A stretch of DNA of 64,000 bases, taken from the NCBI RefSeq assembly GCF_014279795.1, contig NZ_CP047945.1:1508572-1572571 (forward strand). The letters run 5' to 3'. The translations under genes were made by a program, and so were the position numbers. Below the pieces are notes generated by a model. The model was given only the letters and a program-made list of their open reading frames with translations, did not search any database and was not told the DNA's origin. Positions within the stretch are counted from its first letter, which is position 1. Each line of letters opens with the position of its first letter. The DNA comes from Synechococcus sp. PROS-7-1 (lineage in GTDB: Bacteria > Cyanobacteriota > Cyanobacteriia > PCC-6307 > Cyanobiaceae). Positions 18,582-27,837 of the stretch are shown here, piece by piece.

Positions 18582-20077
18582 CCTTCCAATGCACCTTCGA
18601 GAGCGGCATCAAAGGCCGGCAATCTCCACATCCAGTTTCCGCCCACCGTGCCCGGTGTGTTGAAACGGGCCGAATCATTCAAGTGAAGAAGATCCTGCAG
18701 AGGGGCCACCACCAACGCAGCAGACGTCGAGAGACCCAGTTCAAGCAGCTGCCATCCGGGGGCCTCAACGCTGCGCTCAAGCGTGGCGGTGAACTGGTCT
18801 TTTGACGACTGATCCAGACGCTCCCACCAACCCAGGCTCGTGGGATTGTCGTGGGTTCCGGTATAAACCACCCAGCCATTGCCTTTGATGTTGCTTGGAA
18901 GGTAGGGATTGTCTGCATTCCCATCAAAGGCGAACTGCAGAACCTTCATGCCGGGGAGATGAAAACGATCGCGAAGTCGCTCCACATCCGGGGTGATCAC
19001 TCCGAGATCCTCAGCCACGATGGGCAGGTATCCACCGATGTCACGCCTTAGAAAGGCCAGAAGTTCGCCACCAGGGGAGCGTTGCCAGCGTCCGTTGATG
19101 GCCGTGTCATCCTCGCCGGGAACCGACCAGTAAGCAGCCAGAGCACGGAAATGGTCGAGCCGAAGCCTGTCGGCGAGATCCCATTGACGCCTTAAGCGAT
19201 CACGCCACCAGCGGAATCCTGTCTGACGATGCCGTCCCCAGGTGTAAACGGGGGTCCCCCAGAGCTGGCCAGTGGCGGAGAAGTAATCCGGAGGAACACC
19301 ACTCTGCTGACGGAGACGTCCATCACCGGCAATCGAAAACAGCGAGCGGTTGCTCCATACATCGGCGCTGTCGCGAGCGACATAGAACGGAAGATCGCCG
19401 AGGATTTCCACGCCAAGGTCGCTTGCTAGGGCGCGGAGCTGGCGCCACTGACGATCGAGATGCCACTGAAGAAGATCCTGCTCAAGAAGTTCATCCTGAT
19501 GTGAGCAGCGCCATTGCTCCAATGCCGTATCGCGGTGGACCGCCAGCTCATGTGCCCAGTCCCACCAAGGCAAACCTGCTGACTCACGACGCAGCACCAT
19601 GAAGGCGGAGTGATCACGAAGCCAACGCGCCTGATCAACGCACCACCGCTGAAAGGCCTGGTGGCGATCGGCAGATTGCTCTGACCAACGGAGGCGCAGT
19701 GATCTGGCGAGCGCGTTGGCCCGTTGATCAGCCAAAGCGAAATCAAGGCCCTCGGCTCTTTCTCCGTTTGCCTCAGTCCCTTGGGGAAGGGCCAACACAT
19801 CATCGGGGGCGATGAACCCTTCGTCGCTCAGATCCTGGGCATCGAGCAACCAGGGATTGATGGCGAAACTGGATGGTGAGCTGTATGGAGAGCCCGTGCC
19901 GTCCGGTGGGGCCAGCGGCAGCACTTGCCACACCTTGATTCCCTGGCGAGCGAGCGAATGAAGCCAGCCACGAGCCGCAGCACCAAAACTGCCGCACACC
20001 GGTGATTCTGGAAGAGCTGTGGGGTGCAGGAGCACACCAACCCTGCGACTCGATGCGGTCCCTCTTGGATGGGGCAT
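18545..20077 (-). CDS. malQ: 4-alpha-glucanotransferase (amylomaltase)
   Basis: GH77 enzyme that shuffles alpha-1,4-glucans during glycogen breakdown. The 510-residue product begins with the family pattern RVGVLLHPTALP and LPLAPPDGTGSPYSSPSSF. Catalytic residues can be placed: nucleophile Asp in LRLDHFRAL, acid/base Glu in IVAEDLGVITPDV, and the third carboxylate in YTGTHDNPTSLGWW. In cyanobacteria it works with glycogen phosphorylase and debranching enzyme to supply glucose phosphate in the dark, matching zwf-opcA elsewhere in the window. Its 3' end overlaps the RodZ-like gene by 37 bases. Confidence 0.96.
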   Translation of the reverse strand: MPHPRGTASSRRVGVLLHPTALPESPVCGSFGAAARGWLHSLARQGIKVWQVLPLAPPDGTGSPYSSPSSFAINPWLLDAQDLSDEGFIAPDDVLALPQGTEANGERAEGLDFALADQRANALARSLRLRWSEQSADRHQAFQRWCVDQARWLRDHSAFMVLRRESAGLPWWDWAHELAVHRDTALEQWRCSHQDELLEQDLLQWHLDRQWRQLRALASDLGVEILGDLPFYVARDSADVWSNRSLFSIAGDGRLRQQSGVPPDYFSATGQLWGTPVYTWGRHRQTGFRWWRDRLRRQWDLADRLRLDHFRALAAYWSVPGEDDTAINGRWQRSPGGELLAFLRRDIGGYLPIVAEDLGVITPDVERLRDRFHLPGMKVLQFAFDGNADNPYLPSNIKGNGWVVYTGTHDNPTSLGWWERLDQSSKDQFTATLERSVEAPGWQLLELGLSTSAALVVAPLQDLLHLNDSARFNTPGTVGGNWMWRLPAFDAALEGALEGYGLRAEVWSRR

Positions 20078-20089
20078 AGACGCGATGAA

Positions 20090-21298
20090 TCAGCGGGCGG
20101 GCAAGCGATAGCGCTCAACGATGCGTCGCGCAAAGGCGGGCAGATGGCGCTCCACCATCTCAGGATGATGCCGCCGGAGCCAGAGCGCATTTCTGGTGAA
20201 GTGGGAATCAATGGAGAAGCGGCCGTATTCCAGTCCTTTCGGCCCGACCCGCTGCACGATCCAGCCCACAACCTCCGCCAGCCACATGGGCAGTCGCAGG
20301 GCTTTGTCATAGGCGTCGATGCCCTGCTGAACAGCCTGGCGACGATCTCCTCGGCTCGACACCGGCGCCTGATCGAGTTCCGCTTCCACCAACTTGAGCA
20401 ATTCCTCCCCTCGTGAATTACGCACAACCAACCACTGGCGTCCGAATTCAGCACCCATGTAGCCAACAACCAGGTCGGCACCGGCGTTGACGTAGTCGAA
20501 GCAACTCAGACAGCTTGGCGCGAAAACATCCTTGAGAGTCGGCGTATCGAGACCGAAGAAGGGGACGGTTTCCGCGTGACCATCGCTGTGCCTGAAATGA
20601 ATCCTGAAATCCTGCATGAATTCGTAGTGCACCACCGTGTCCGGTGAGGCGCTAGCGCTCTCCAGAAAGGTCTGAAGCCCCTCGCGGGAGACATTGTCCA
20701 CACAGGGGAGACCCAGCACGTAAAGCGCATCGAGCGGGAGGGTGTCCTGCACGGCACGCAGCGCCTGAATCTGGCAGCCCACACCAATCGCCAGCAGTCG
20801 TTTGATCCCACTGCCTGGCAATTGCTCGAGAACCGAGAGGTTGTTCGACAGGGTGGGCTTATTGACCCTTGCCGCAAGAACCTGCTCCGGAGTGCGTGCC
20901 AGAACAGGCATCGGCGTGAAGCGATCGTCAGGGCTCTGCTGAACGCAGAGCACGGCATCAACAAGACCCGTCTCCAACGCGCGGACTCCCAGACGACTGA
21001 CAATCCCGGTCCACTGGGCTCCATCGATCGGTGTCTGCAAACGCGCAGTGAGCATCCGCTGCTGCACACCGAAATACAGCTCATCGTCTTGATCGAGATT
21101 GCGGGTACGGCCGTGGGCCTTGCGTTCCATCCCATCGAAGTCTTGATGAAGGAAGGCACAGGCCTGGCGGACATAAGCAACCCAGCGCGAATCACAGAGG
21201 CCGCAATCACTGCAGAGGTCCTTGGCAGGACGGATCCGATCGCGGGGAATCGGCCGCGCCTGATCGTGGGGAAGCGGTGAAGCGGGGGAAGACGTCAC
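20090..21298 (-). CDS. bciB: Ferredoxin-dependent divinyl chlorophyllide 8-vinyl reductase (BciB type)
   Basis: A 402-residue member of the F420 hydrogenase beta-subunit family. The iron-sulfur cysteines of the group are visible in LCSDCGLCDS, GVGCQIQ and APSCLSCFDYVN. The length and N-terminal CxxCxxC pattern fit the Slr1923-type enzymes that reduce the 8-vinyl group of divinyl (proto)chlorophyllide in most cyanobacteria, giving monovinyl chlorophyll a. A 7-hydroxymethyl chlorophyll reductase is the main alternative in the same family; its plant form is closely related. Presence of this gene fits Synechococcus, since Prochlorococcus keeps divinyl chlorophylls. malQ starts 12 bases downstream on the same strand. 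Confidence 0.85.
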   Translation of the reverse strand: MTSSPASPLPHDQARPIPRDRIRPAKDLCSDCGLCDSRWVAYVRQACAFLHQDFDGMERKAHGRTRNLDQDDELYFGVQQRMLTARLQTPIDGAQWTGIVSRLGVRALETGLVDAVLCVQQSPDDRFTPMPVLARTPEQVLAARVNKPTLSNNLSVLEQLPGSGIKRLLAIGVGCQIQALRAVQDTLPLDALYVLGLPCVDNVSREGLQTFLESASASPDTVVHYEFMQDFRIHFRHSDGHAETVPFFGLDTPTLKDVFAPSCLSCFDYVNAGADLVVGYMGAEFGRQWLVVRNSRGEELLKLVEAELDQAPVSSRGDRRQAVQQGIDAYDKALRLPMWLAEVVGWIVQRVGPKGLEYGRFSIDSHFTRNALWLRRHHPEMVERHLPAFARRIVERYRLPAR

Positions 21299-21382
21299 AG
21301 ACAGCTCAAGCCTGGAGAGAGGTCAACGCTAATCAGTGAGAGTTGAGCAAGACTGGAACGCCTGAAGCAACAACAGCGCGTC

Positions 21383-22378
21383 ATGGAGGGTTCGGCACCG
21401 GCAGGAGACGCAGCACAGGGACGTGTGAAGCGATGGCTGGGGACGAAACCAAGCCGCACTGTGCTGAGAATCGCCGCTGCAGTGATCGGTGCAGGACTGA
21501 TTGGCGGAGGGCTCGCGCTGATCTGGCCAAAACCTGATCCGATTGCCGCAGCTCCACCCTCCCCTGATGACCCTGCCAGCCTGGCACCCCTCCCGGAGCG
21601 GTCGGTCATGGTGCTGCTGGTTGGCCTTGATTCGGATGCGATCAACGATCCTTCAAACCGTGCAGCTCCCAAAGGTCCAGCCAACGCCGACAGCCTGATG
21701 CTGATCAGGGTTGAGGCTGGAGAAGCGCTGCAAGTGCTTCAGGTACCAACGGAGCTGGCCGTGCAACTGCCCGGTCGCGAAGGGTTGCAGCCCCTCGCCA
21801 GGGCCTATCGAGAAGGGGGGGTGGCGCTCACCGCCGATGTCATCGCTGAAGTCGTGGGACTCCCTGCCGGCGAACCCGATCGTTACCTGGTGATGCCCCG
21901 TCAGGCTCTGCGAGTACTTGTGGACAGTCTCGGAGAAGTGGAGGTGAGCCTCAACCAGTCGTACAACCGCCAAGACAAAGCGCAGAACTACACCGTCAAC
22001 CTGCAGGCCGGCCGCCAGACGCTCAATGGCCGTCAAGCTGAACAATTGGCCAGACACCGCCCCAATCCCAATGACGATGGTGCTCGCAGAGCCCGCCAAC
22101 AGCGTCTGGTGCGCGGTATTCACGACCAGCTCAGGCAACCCAATGCCGTCGCCTTGCTTCCGGATGTGATTGGCGAGGTTTCAGCGCAGGTCTCAACCGA
22201 CCTCACCCCCTCCGAAATGCTCAGCCTTGCGGCAGCAGCCCTGAGCAGCACCGAGCCCCCTGTGATCAGCCAGCTGACGCTGGCACCACGAGCCGGCCAG
22301 CAGCAACTTCGCGAGCTCAAGCCCGATCAGGCCCTTCCTCTCTGGCCACCTGAGCCCAACGCGAGCGCAGGCAACTGA
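21383..22378 (+). CDS. LytR-CpsA-Psr (LCP) family protein
   Basis: A 331-residue protein with a short basic cytoplasmic N-terminus, one membrane segment near 27-48 (VLRIAAAVIGAGLIGGGLAL), and an extracytoplasmic LCP domain: VMVLLVGLDS, ADSLMLIRVE, the Arg-bearing stretch LARHRPNPNDDGARRARQQR and a C-terminal ENVT-like region. LCP proteins transfer undecaprenyl-linked polymers to cell wall acceptors; in cyanobacteria a role in extracellular or wall polysaccharide attachment is inferred. It is divergent from bciB and overlaps the next minus-strand gene by 62 bases at its 3' end. Confidence 0.85.
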   Translation: MEGSAPAGDAAQGRVKRWLGTKPSRTVLRIAAAVIGAGLIGGGLALIWPKPDPIAAAPPSPDDPASLAPLPERSVMVLLVGLDSDAINDPSNRAAPKGPANADSLMLIRVEAGEALQVLQVPTELAVQLPGREGLQPLARAYREGGVALTADVIAEVVGLPAGEPDRYLVMPRQALRVLVDSLGEVEVSLNQSYNRQDKAQNYTVNLQAGRQTLNGRQAEQLARHRPNPNDDGARRARQQRLVRGIHDQLRQPNAVALLPDVIGEVSAQVSTDLTPSEMLSLAAAALSSTEPPVISQLTLAPRAGQQQLRELKPDQALPLWPPEPNASAGN

Positions 22379-22850
22379 TCAGACCGCAGAGATCGTCATC
22401 GGGTCCCTGGAGACATCCACACCAGGGAAGGCCATCGGCCCTGCGGGCGGAACGGCTCCAGGATCCGCCCAGTTGCACGAGACCAAGCAGCTCAACGTGA
22501 AGCGATCGGGCCAGGGCCACCGATGCGGGAACGATGCCGGCAAAACGTCCGTCCTTCCGTGGCTCAGCCAGCATCAAAACAGGAACATGCCAGCAGGCGA
22601 GGGCCTCAAGCCAGCTGCCTTCCCCGCACTCATCCACGGCGACATCGCCACTCACCCGCAAGAGCGTGGGCTCCGATGATCCGCCAGATAATCGGCTGGT
22701 GATTTGTTGCAGACAGGGATGGGGTGCGGCTCCCGAGGCCTGTTCGATCAGGGTCGCCCCAAACGCTTCCGCCAGCCTGCGGGAGGCCGAGGCCATGGCC
22801 CCTTCACCCAGCCTTCCGGCTCCGATCACCACGAGAAGGTTGTTCGCCAT
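22317..22850 (-). CDS. Conserved-looking protein of unknown function
   Basis: I do not recognise the family with certainty. The 177-residue product opens with NLLVVIGAGRLGEGAM, which looks like a beta strand followed by a glycine-rich loop, and has further alternating strand-helix segments (VPVLMLAEP, RSLHVELLGLVQLGGSW). That resembles a degenerate nucleotide-binding or dethiobiotin-synthetase-like fold but lacks a proper P-loop GxxxxGKS/T. ATG start at 22850. The last 62 bases overlap the LCP gene on the other strand, an unusually long tail-to-tail overlap. Confidence 0.65.
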   Translation of the reverse strand: MANNLLVVIGAGRLGEGAMASASRRLAEAFGATLIEQASGAAPHPCLQQITSRLSGGSSEPTLLRVSGDVAVDECGEGSWLEALACWHVPVLMLAEPRKDGRFAGIVPASVALARSLHVELLGLVQLGGSWSRSARRADGLPWCGCLQGPDDDLCGLISCLRSRWAQVAREEGPDRA

Positions 22851-22949
22851 GGCGGCACCCTAGAAGCCGTGGATGGGTGGAAGAGGTGTGGTTGGGGTGT
22901 CCCATGCACCACTACCATCGGAATACCAAGTTTCTCGTTCGCGGGCATC

Positions 22950-23945
22950 GTGACCGGATTCCTGACTGCAGCCCGCGCCGAACAGGAGAAGATCCAGCAC
23001 GACACGCGGCGACTCCGCCTGTTCAGCGGCACGTCGAATCCTGCTCTGGCACGGGAAATCGCAGCGTATTTGGGCGTGCCCGATGGCCCGAGGGTCTGCA
23101 AACGCTTTGCCGACGGTGAGCTCTATGTGCAGATCCAGGAATCCATCCGAGGCTGCGATGTTTTCCTGATCCAGCCCACCTGTGCTCCGGTGAATGATCA
23201 CTTGATGGAGCTGCTGATCATGGTCGACGCCTGTCGTCGTGCTTCAGCAAGGCAGATCACTGCAGTCGTCCCCTATTACGGTTACGCACGGGCGGATCGG
23301 AAGACCGCAGGCCGGGAATCCATCACGGCCAAGCTCACAGCCAATCTCCTGGTCAAGTCAGGGGTGGACAGGGTGCTGGCCATGGATCTTCATTCCGCGC
23401 AGATCCAGGGTTACTTCGACATTCCCTGCGATCACATTTACGGCTCCCCAGTGCTTGTGGATTACCTCTCCGCCCAGGAGCTCGGCGAGGTTGTGGTTGT
23501 TTCACCGGATGTGGGTGGTGTGGCACGGGCGAGAGCCTTTGCCAAGCAAATGAACGATGCTCCGCTGGCCATCATCGATAAACGCCGCACAGGTCACAAC
23601 ATGGCCGAGAGCCTCACCGTGATCGGGGATGTGCACCAACGCACGGCGATCCTCATCGACGACATGATCGACACCGGGGGCACCATTTGCGCCGGTGCCC
23701 GGCTGTTGCGTCAACAGGGGGCAAGCCGGGTGATCGCCTGTGCGACCCATGCCGTGTTCTCGCCGCCGGCATCCGAGCGCTTATCAACGGACGGACTGTT
23801 TGAGCAAGTTGTGGTGACCAACAGCATTCCGATCCCATCGGATCGCATGTTCCCCCAACTCCAGGTGCTGTCGGTCGCCAACATGCTCGGTGAAGCGATC
23901 TGGCGCATTCATGAGGAGAGTTCCGTCAGCTCGATGTTCCGCTGA
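22950..23945 (+). CDS. prsA: Ribose-phosphate pyrophosphokinase
   Basis: Makes PRPP from ribose 5-phosphate and ATP for nucleotides, histidine and tryptophan. Family signatures are FADGELYVQIQESIRG, the ATP loop YYGYARADRK, the flexible loop GRESITAKLTANLL, DLHSAQIQGYF, and the PRPP-binding motif ILIDDMIDTGGTI. The frame is open from 22704 but only from GTG 22950 (product VTGFLTAARAEQE read with Met) does the sequence look like the family, giving 331 residues. That start also clears the divergent gene at 22850. Confidence 0.95.
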   Translation: MTGFLTAARAEQEKIQHDTRRLRLFSGTSNPALAREIAAYLGVPDGPRVCKRFADGELYVQIQESIRGCDVFLIQPTCAPVNDHLMELLIMVDACRRASARQITAVVPYYGYARADRKTAGRESITAKLTANLLVKSGVDRVLAMDLHSAQIQGYFDIPCDHIYGSPVLVDYLSAQELGEVVVVSPDVGGVARARAFAKQMNDAPLAIIDKRRTGHNMAESLTVIGDVHQRTAILIDDMIDTGGTICAGARLLRQQGASRVIACATHAVFSPPASERLSTDGLFEQVVVTNSIPIPSDRMFPQLQVLSVANMLGEAIWRIHEESSVSSMFR

Positions 23946-23954
23946 ACTCGGGTT

Positions 23955-25109
23955 GTGATGCTTTCACCGCGAACTTTTCGTCGAAGCAGCGCTGGTGCCA
24001 TCGCTGCGTTGGCCCTGGTCATGACCACGACGGGCGCTCAGGCCGGACTCCCCTCCGTTCAACCGAAACGCACCCTGGGTGTCTGGCTCACCAACAGCCC
24101 AAGCCCTCTGTACTACGACCGAACAACGCTGTTAAAGGCGATGGACGAATTGCAGCAGGCAGGGTTCACAGCGTTGTATCCGAATGTATGGAGCCGAGGC
24201 ACCACCTTTCATCGCAGTCGGTTCGCACCGGTGGAGCCAGCCCTGCGCAAGGCAGGACTCAATCTTGACCCGATCTGCACCATCAGCAAGGAGGGCCGCA
24301 AACGCGGCATGAAGGTGATTCCGTGGTTTGAATATGGCCTGATGGAGCCTGCGAGTGCCGCGGTGGTGGCGCAGCATCCGGAATGGGTGTTGACACGCCG
24401 GAATGGCAATCCCGTGATGAGGATGCACGGGAAAGAGATGGTTTGGCTCAACCCAGCCCACCCTGAAGTGCGCGAGCGGTTCATCGGTCTTGTGGTGGAA
24501 GTGATGAAGCGCTGCAAGATGGATGGACTGCAGCTCGATGATCATTTCGCCTGGCCTGTGGAACTGGGCTATGACCCCTACACATCGGCGCTTTACCAGC
24601 AAGACACCGGGCTTCAACCACCCAAAGACCACACCAATCGCTACTGGATGACCTGGCGACGGCGTCAGTTGACTGGACTGCTTCGCGAGCTACGCCAGCG
24701 CTTGGATGAGGAATCGCTTCCACAGAAAATCAGCCTCTCACCAGGCCCTTTTCGATTTGCCTATAACCATTGGCTGCAGGACTGGGAGCTCTGGGCGGTT
24801 GGCGAGTTGATCGATGATCTGGTCGTTCAGAATTACGCTTACTCCCTAAAAGGTTTCGCCAAAGATCTCAATCAGCCAGCGCTGCGCAAAGCTCGCCAAT
24901 GGGGATTACCGGTGCAGATTGGCATCCTCGCGGGGTTTGGAAAACGCACCACACCGATTCCTGTGCTGGCTGAAAAAAAACGGCTCAGCAACCAACAAGG
25001 CTACGGAGTCATTTACTTCTACTGGGAAGGTCTCTGGGGTCAATACAGCGGACAAGAGGGGCCTGCCTTCCGCTTTGATGCTTTTCAAAGCCTCGGTGCT
25101 CAGGATTGA
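23955..25109 (+). CDS. Secreted glycosyl hydrolase-like protein (GHL10/DUF187 type)
   Basis: A 384-residue protein with an N-terminal signal peptide (basic RTFRRS, hydrophobic AGAIAALALVMTTT, cleavage near GAQAG). The mature part resembles the GHL10 family, a TIM-barrel group: GVWLTNSPSPLYY, FTALYPNVWSRG, KVIPWFEYGLM, MVWLNPAHPEVRERF and the acidic pair in DGLQLDDHFAWP. Activity on a cell-envelope or extracellular polysaccharide is inferred from family and export. It follows prsA by nine bases; GTG 23955 and ATG 23958 are both possible starts. Confidence 0.85.
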   Translation: MMLSPRTFRRSSAGAIAALALVMTTTGAQAGLPSVQPKRTLGVWLTNSPSPLYYDRTTLLKAMDELQQAGFTALYPNVWSRGTTFHRSRFAPVEPALRKAGLNLDPICTISKEGRKRGMKVIPWFEYGLMEPASAAVVAQHPEWVLTRRNGNPVMRMHGKEMVWLNPAHPEVRERFIGLVVEVMKRCKMDGLQLDDHFAWPVELGYDPYTSALYQQDTGLQPPKDHTNRYWMTWRRRQLTGLLRELRQRLDEESLPQKISLSPGPFRFAYNHWLQDWELWAVGELIDDLVVQNYAYSLKGFAKDLNQPALRKARQWGLPVQIGILAGFGKRTTPIPVLAEKKRLSNQQGYGVIYFYWEGLWGQYSGQEGPAFRFDAFQSLGAQD

Positions 25110-25129
25110 ACATCGAGGCTTTGGCTTTC

Positions 25130-27796
25130 TCAGGCCTGCATCAGTGTGACCACTTCACGGGTGTTGGTCGAGAGATCAGCCTCCGCCAGCACAGCTAGAG
25201 CATGTTGAACAGCAGCTTTGCGCTCTTGTCCGTAGGTATGCCAACGGCTGAAGACCTTGGCCAGTCTTGAGGCTGTAATCGGATTCCTGGCATCCACCGC
25301 GATGATCTGGTGGGCCATGAATCTGTAGCCGCTGCCATCCAGCGCATGAAACACGCTGGGATTGCCAACAAGCCCACCCAGCACGGCCCGCACGGAGTTA
25401 GGAGCCATCGGATCGAATCGAGGGTGCTGCAGGAGGGCCTCGACGCGCGCGAGTGCATCCGGTCGAGGAGTGGATGCTTCCAACGCAAACCAGGTATCGA
25501 AGATCACTGGGCGGTCCTGCCAGCGGTCATGAAACACCTGGAGCGCTTGCAGACGCTGGGGACAGTCGATCGGTTGAAGGGCTCGCAGGGCTGCACGGGC
25601 GAGGGTCATCGATGGACCGCTCACAGCTGCCAGCGCAGCATTGCGCACCCCTTCGTCGCCCGCCGCTGCCAGCCAGCTCCAGATCAGGGCCGTGAGCTGA
25701 CGCTCCCCTTGCCCAGCAGGCCAGGGCGCTTGCAGAGATTCCGCACTGGACGCCAGTCGCTGCCGCAGCGCATCAGCGAGTCGTGATCCGAACAGTTCGC
25801 GCAGCGCACAGGCGGCCTGAAACAGGGCCGGTGGATCGGCCTCATCCTGCAGGGCCTCCAACTCAGCCAATCCGGGAAAGGCCAACAGTGTGGCGAGAAC
25901 GGCGGGATCCTTTTCCCCGGCAGGGGACAGCAACTGGCTGAGTGCGTCCAGCATCCGCTCCTCGAGAGGTGAATCGTCACCACCCGATGCCCGAGCCAGC
26001 AGGAGACGCTTCCAGATCTGCTGCCCGGCATCCCAGCGGGCAAACGCATCGGTGTCTTGCGCGAACAGGGCAAAGAGGTCATCGTCGCCCTGCTGAGCCG
26101 TCCAGGTCACCGGAGCTGAAAACTGCCGGAACAGCGAGAGCACTGGAGGCTGAGGAGTGCAGGCCAAACCCTCGAGAACGACAGTTTGCTGGTCTTGATC
26201 AAGAACAAGCAAGCGCTCATCACCAGCGCGACCATCAGTGTTCAGAACACTCCAGAGAACGGGAATGACAACCGGCAGTTTGTCTGGCTGGCCAGGTGTG
26301 GGTGCCGTGGACTGGCGAAACGTCAGCGTCAAACGTCCTGCCGTTGCGTCCCATTGCCGATCCACCGACACATGGGGAGTGCCGGCCTGGTGATACCAAC
26401 GCTTGAACTGCTCAGGCTGAAAGTTGAGAGGAGTGCCATCCTCAGTCGCGCCTTCAACAATCGCCGCTAAAAAATCCTCGGTTGTGGCGGCGTCTCCGTC
26501 ATGGCGTTGGAAATACAGACGCATCCCCCGCATGAAGCGCTCATCCCCCAGAAGGGTGCGCAGCATGCGAATCAGCTCGGCACCTTTCTCATAGATTGTC
26601 GTTGTGTAGAAGTTATCGATGGCCTGGTAGGCATCAGGCTTCACTGGGTGGGCTGTGGGTCCAGCATCCTCACGAAACTGGGTGTTGCGCAGCATCGCGG
26701 CATCCTCGATGCGTTTAAGCGCTGAGGAATGCAGATCGGCGGTGAAGCACTGGTCGCGGAACACTGTGAGACCTTCCTTGAGCGACAGTTGAAACCAGTC
26801 GCGACAAGTGATCCGATTTCCAGACCAATTGTGGAAATATTCGTGAGCGACCACGCTCTCGATGCGTTCCAGTTCTCCATCAGTGGCTGTTTCTGCATCA
26901 GCAAGAACCAACTTCGAATTGAAAATATTCAGACTCTTGTTCTCCATGGCGCCCATGTTGAAGTGGCGCACCGCAACCGTATTGAACTCGTCAAGGTCGT
27001 ACTCGAGACCGTAAACCTGTTCATCCCAGGCCATGGATCGCTTGAGGGACTGCATGGCATGGGCGGTGTAGGGCTCATCCCCCGCTTCCACATGCAGCCG
27101 CAACGTCACGCGACGGCCGGATGAAGTGGTGAAGTGATCTCTGATTTCCTTCAAGTCCCCCGCCACCAGGGCAAAGAGATAGGACGGCTTCGGGAACGGG
27201 TCTTCCCAAACCACAGCGTGACGGCCGGGTGACTGAGGAATGGGCCCGGCTTCAACAGCGTTGCCGTTGGAGAGAAGGACTGGATAACACTCACGGTCCG
27301 CCTCAATGCGCACTCGGAAGCGACTGAGCACATCCGGACGGTCAGGATGAAAGGTGATGCGCCGGAATCCCTCGGCTTCGCATTGCGTGGTGAGCATGCC
27401 CCCACTGGCGTAAAGCCCTTCAAGCGAACCGTTGGCTGCCGGATCGAGCTTGCACACCGTCGTCACGGTGAAGGGTTGATTCGGAGTTGCGTGAATCTGG
27501 AGTGTGTTGCCGCTCAGGCTGTAGGAGTCAGCATCGAGGGCATGGCCATCAAGAGCCACGGAGAGCAAGTCAAGATCAACCCCCTGAAGACGCAGGGGTT
27601 CAGGGAATTGCAGGACCGGCTCAAGATGGAGATCAGCCGTTACCTGAACGTCGTGCTCCTGAATCACGACGTTCAGCTCTGTCTTCGGAATCCTGAAGGG
27701 AAACGGCCGGTAATCCTCAAGACGAACGGTGGGCTGAGGGGAGGGGCTGCTGACCATGAACGTCTCACGCTCAACAGATCCTGACTCCCCCATCAC
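25130..27796 (-). CDS. pepN: Aminopeptidase N (M1 family)
   Basis: Zinc aminopeptidase that trims peptides from the N-terminus in the cytoplasm. The 888-residue product shows the substrate-anchoring FNMGAMENKSL, the zinc motif HEYFHNWSGN with the third ligand Glu in SLKEGLTVFRDQ, and the M1-type beta-sandwich N-terminal domain and long helical C-terminal domain of the E. coli PepN type. ATG at 27796 is the first start; an ATG at 27757 (product MVSSPSPQPT) fits the family start better. A 10-base-pair hairpin lies just ahead of the gene. Confidence 0.95.
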   Translation of the reverse strand: MMGESGSVERETFMVSSPSPQPTVRLEDYRPFPFRIPKTELNVVIQEHDVQVTADLHLEPVLQFPEPLRLQGVDLDLLSVALDGHALDADSYSLSGNTLQIHATPNQPFTVTTVCKLDPAANGSLEGLYASGGMLTTQCEAEGFRRITFHPDRPDVLSRFRVRIEADRECYPVLLSNGNAVEAGPIPQSPGRHAVVWEDPFPKPSYLFALVAGDLKEIRDHFTTSSGRRVTLRLHVEAGDEPYTAHAMQSLKRSMAWDEQVYGLEYDLDEFNTVAVRHFNMGAMENKSLNIFNSKLVLADAETATDGELERIESVVAHEYFHNWSGNRITCRDWFQLSLKEGLTVFRDQCFTADLHSSALKRIEDAAMLRNTQFREDAGPTAHPVKPDAYQAIDNFYTTTIYEKGAELIRMLRTLLGDERFMRGMRLYFQRHDGDAATTEDFLAAIVEGATEDGTPLNFQPEQFKRWYHQAGTPHVSVDRQWDATAGRLTLTFRQSTAPTPGQPDKLPVVIPVLWSVLNTDGRAGDERLLVLDQDQQTVVLEGLACTPQPPVLSLFRQFSAPVTWTAQQGDDDLFALFAQDTDAFARWDAGQQIWKRLLLARASGGDDSPLEERMLDALSQLLSPAGEKDPAVLATLLAFPGLAELEALQDEADPPALFQAACALRELFGSRLADALRQRLASSAESLQAPWPAGQGERQLTALIWSWLAAAGDEGVRNAALAAVSGPSMTLARAALRALQPIDCPQRLQALQVFHDRWQDRPVIFDTWFALEASTPRPDALARVEALLQHPRFDPMAPNSVRAVLGGLVGNPSVFHALDGSGYRFMAHQIIAVDARNPITASRLAKVFSRWHTYGQERKAAVQHALAVLAEADLSTNTREVVTLMQA

Positions 27797-27803
27797 GGTG
27801 CTG

Positions 27804-27828
27804 ACGAGGGTGAAAACCTCACCCTCGT
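27804..27828. terminator. Perfect 10-bp hairpin between an exported-protein gene and pepN
   Basis: The arms acgagggtga (27804-27813) and tcaccctcgt (27819-27828) are perfectly complementary, with a five-base loop. On the minus strand it lies about ten bases after the stop of the exported-protein gene and eight bases before the first pepN start codon. There is no U-run after the stem on the minus strand, so it could be a weak terminator, a mRNA-processing element, or a leader structure for pepN. Confidence 0.5.
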
Positions 27829-27837
27829 ATCTGTTGA

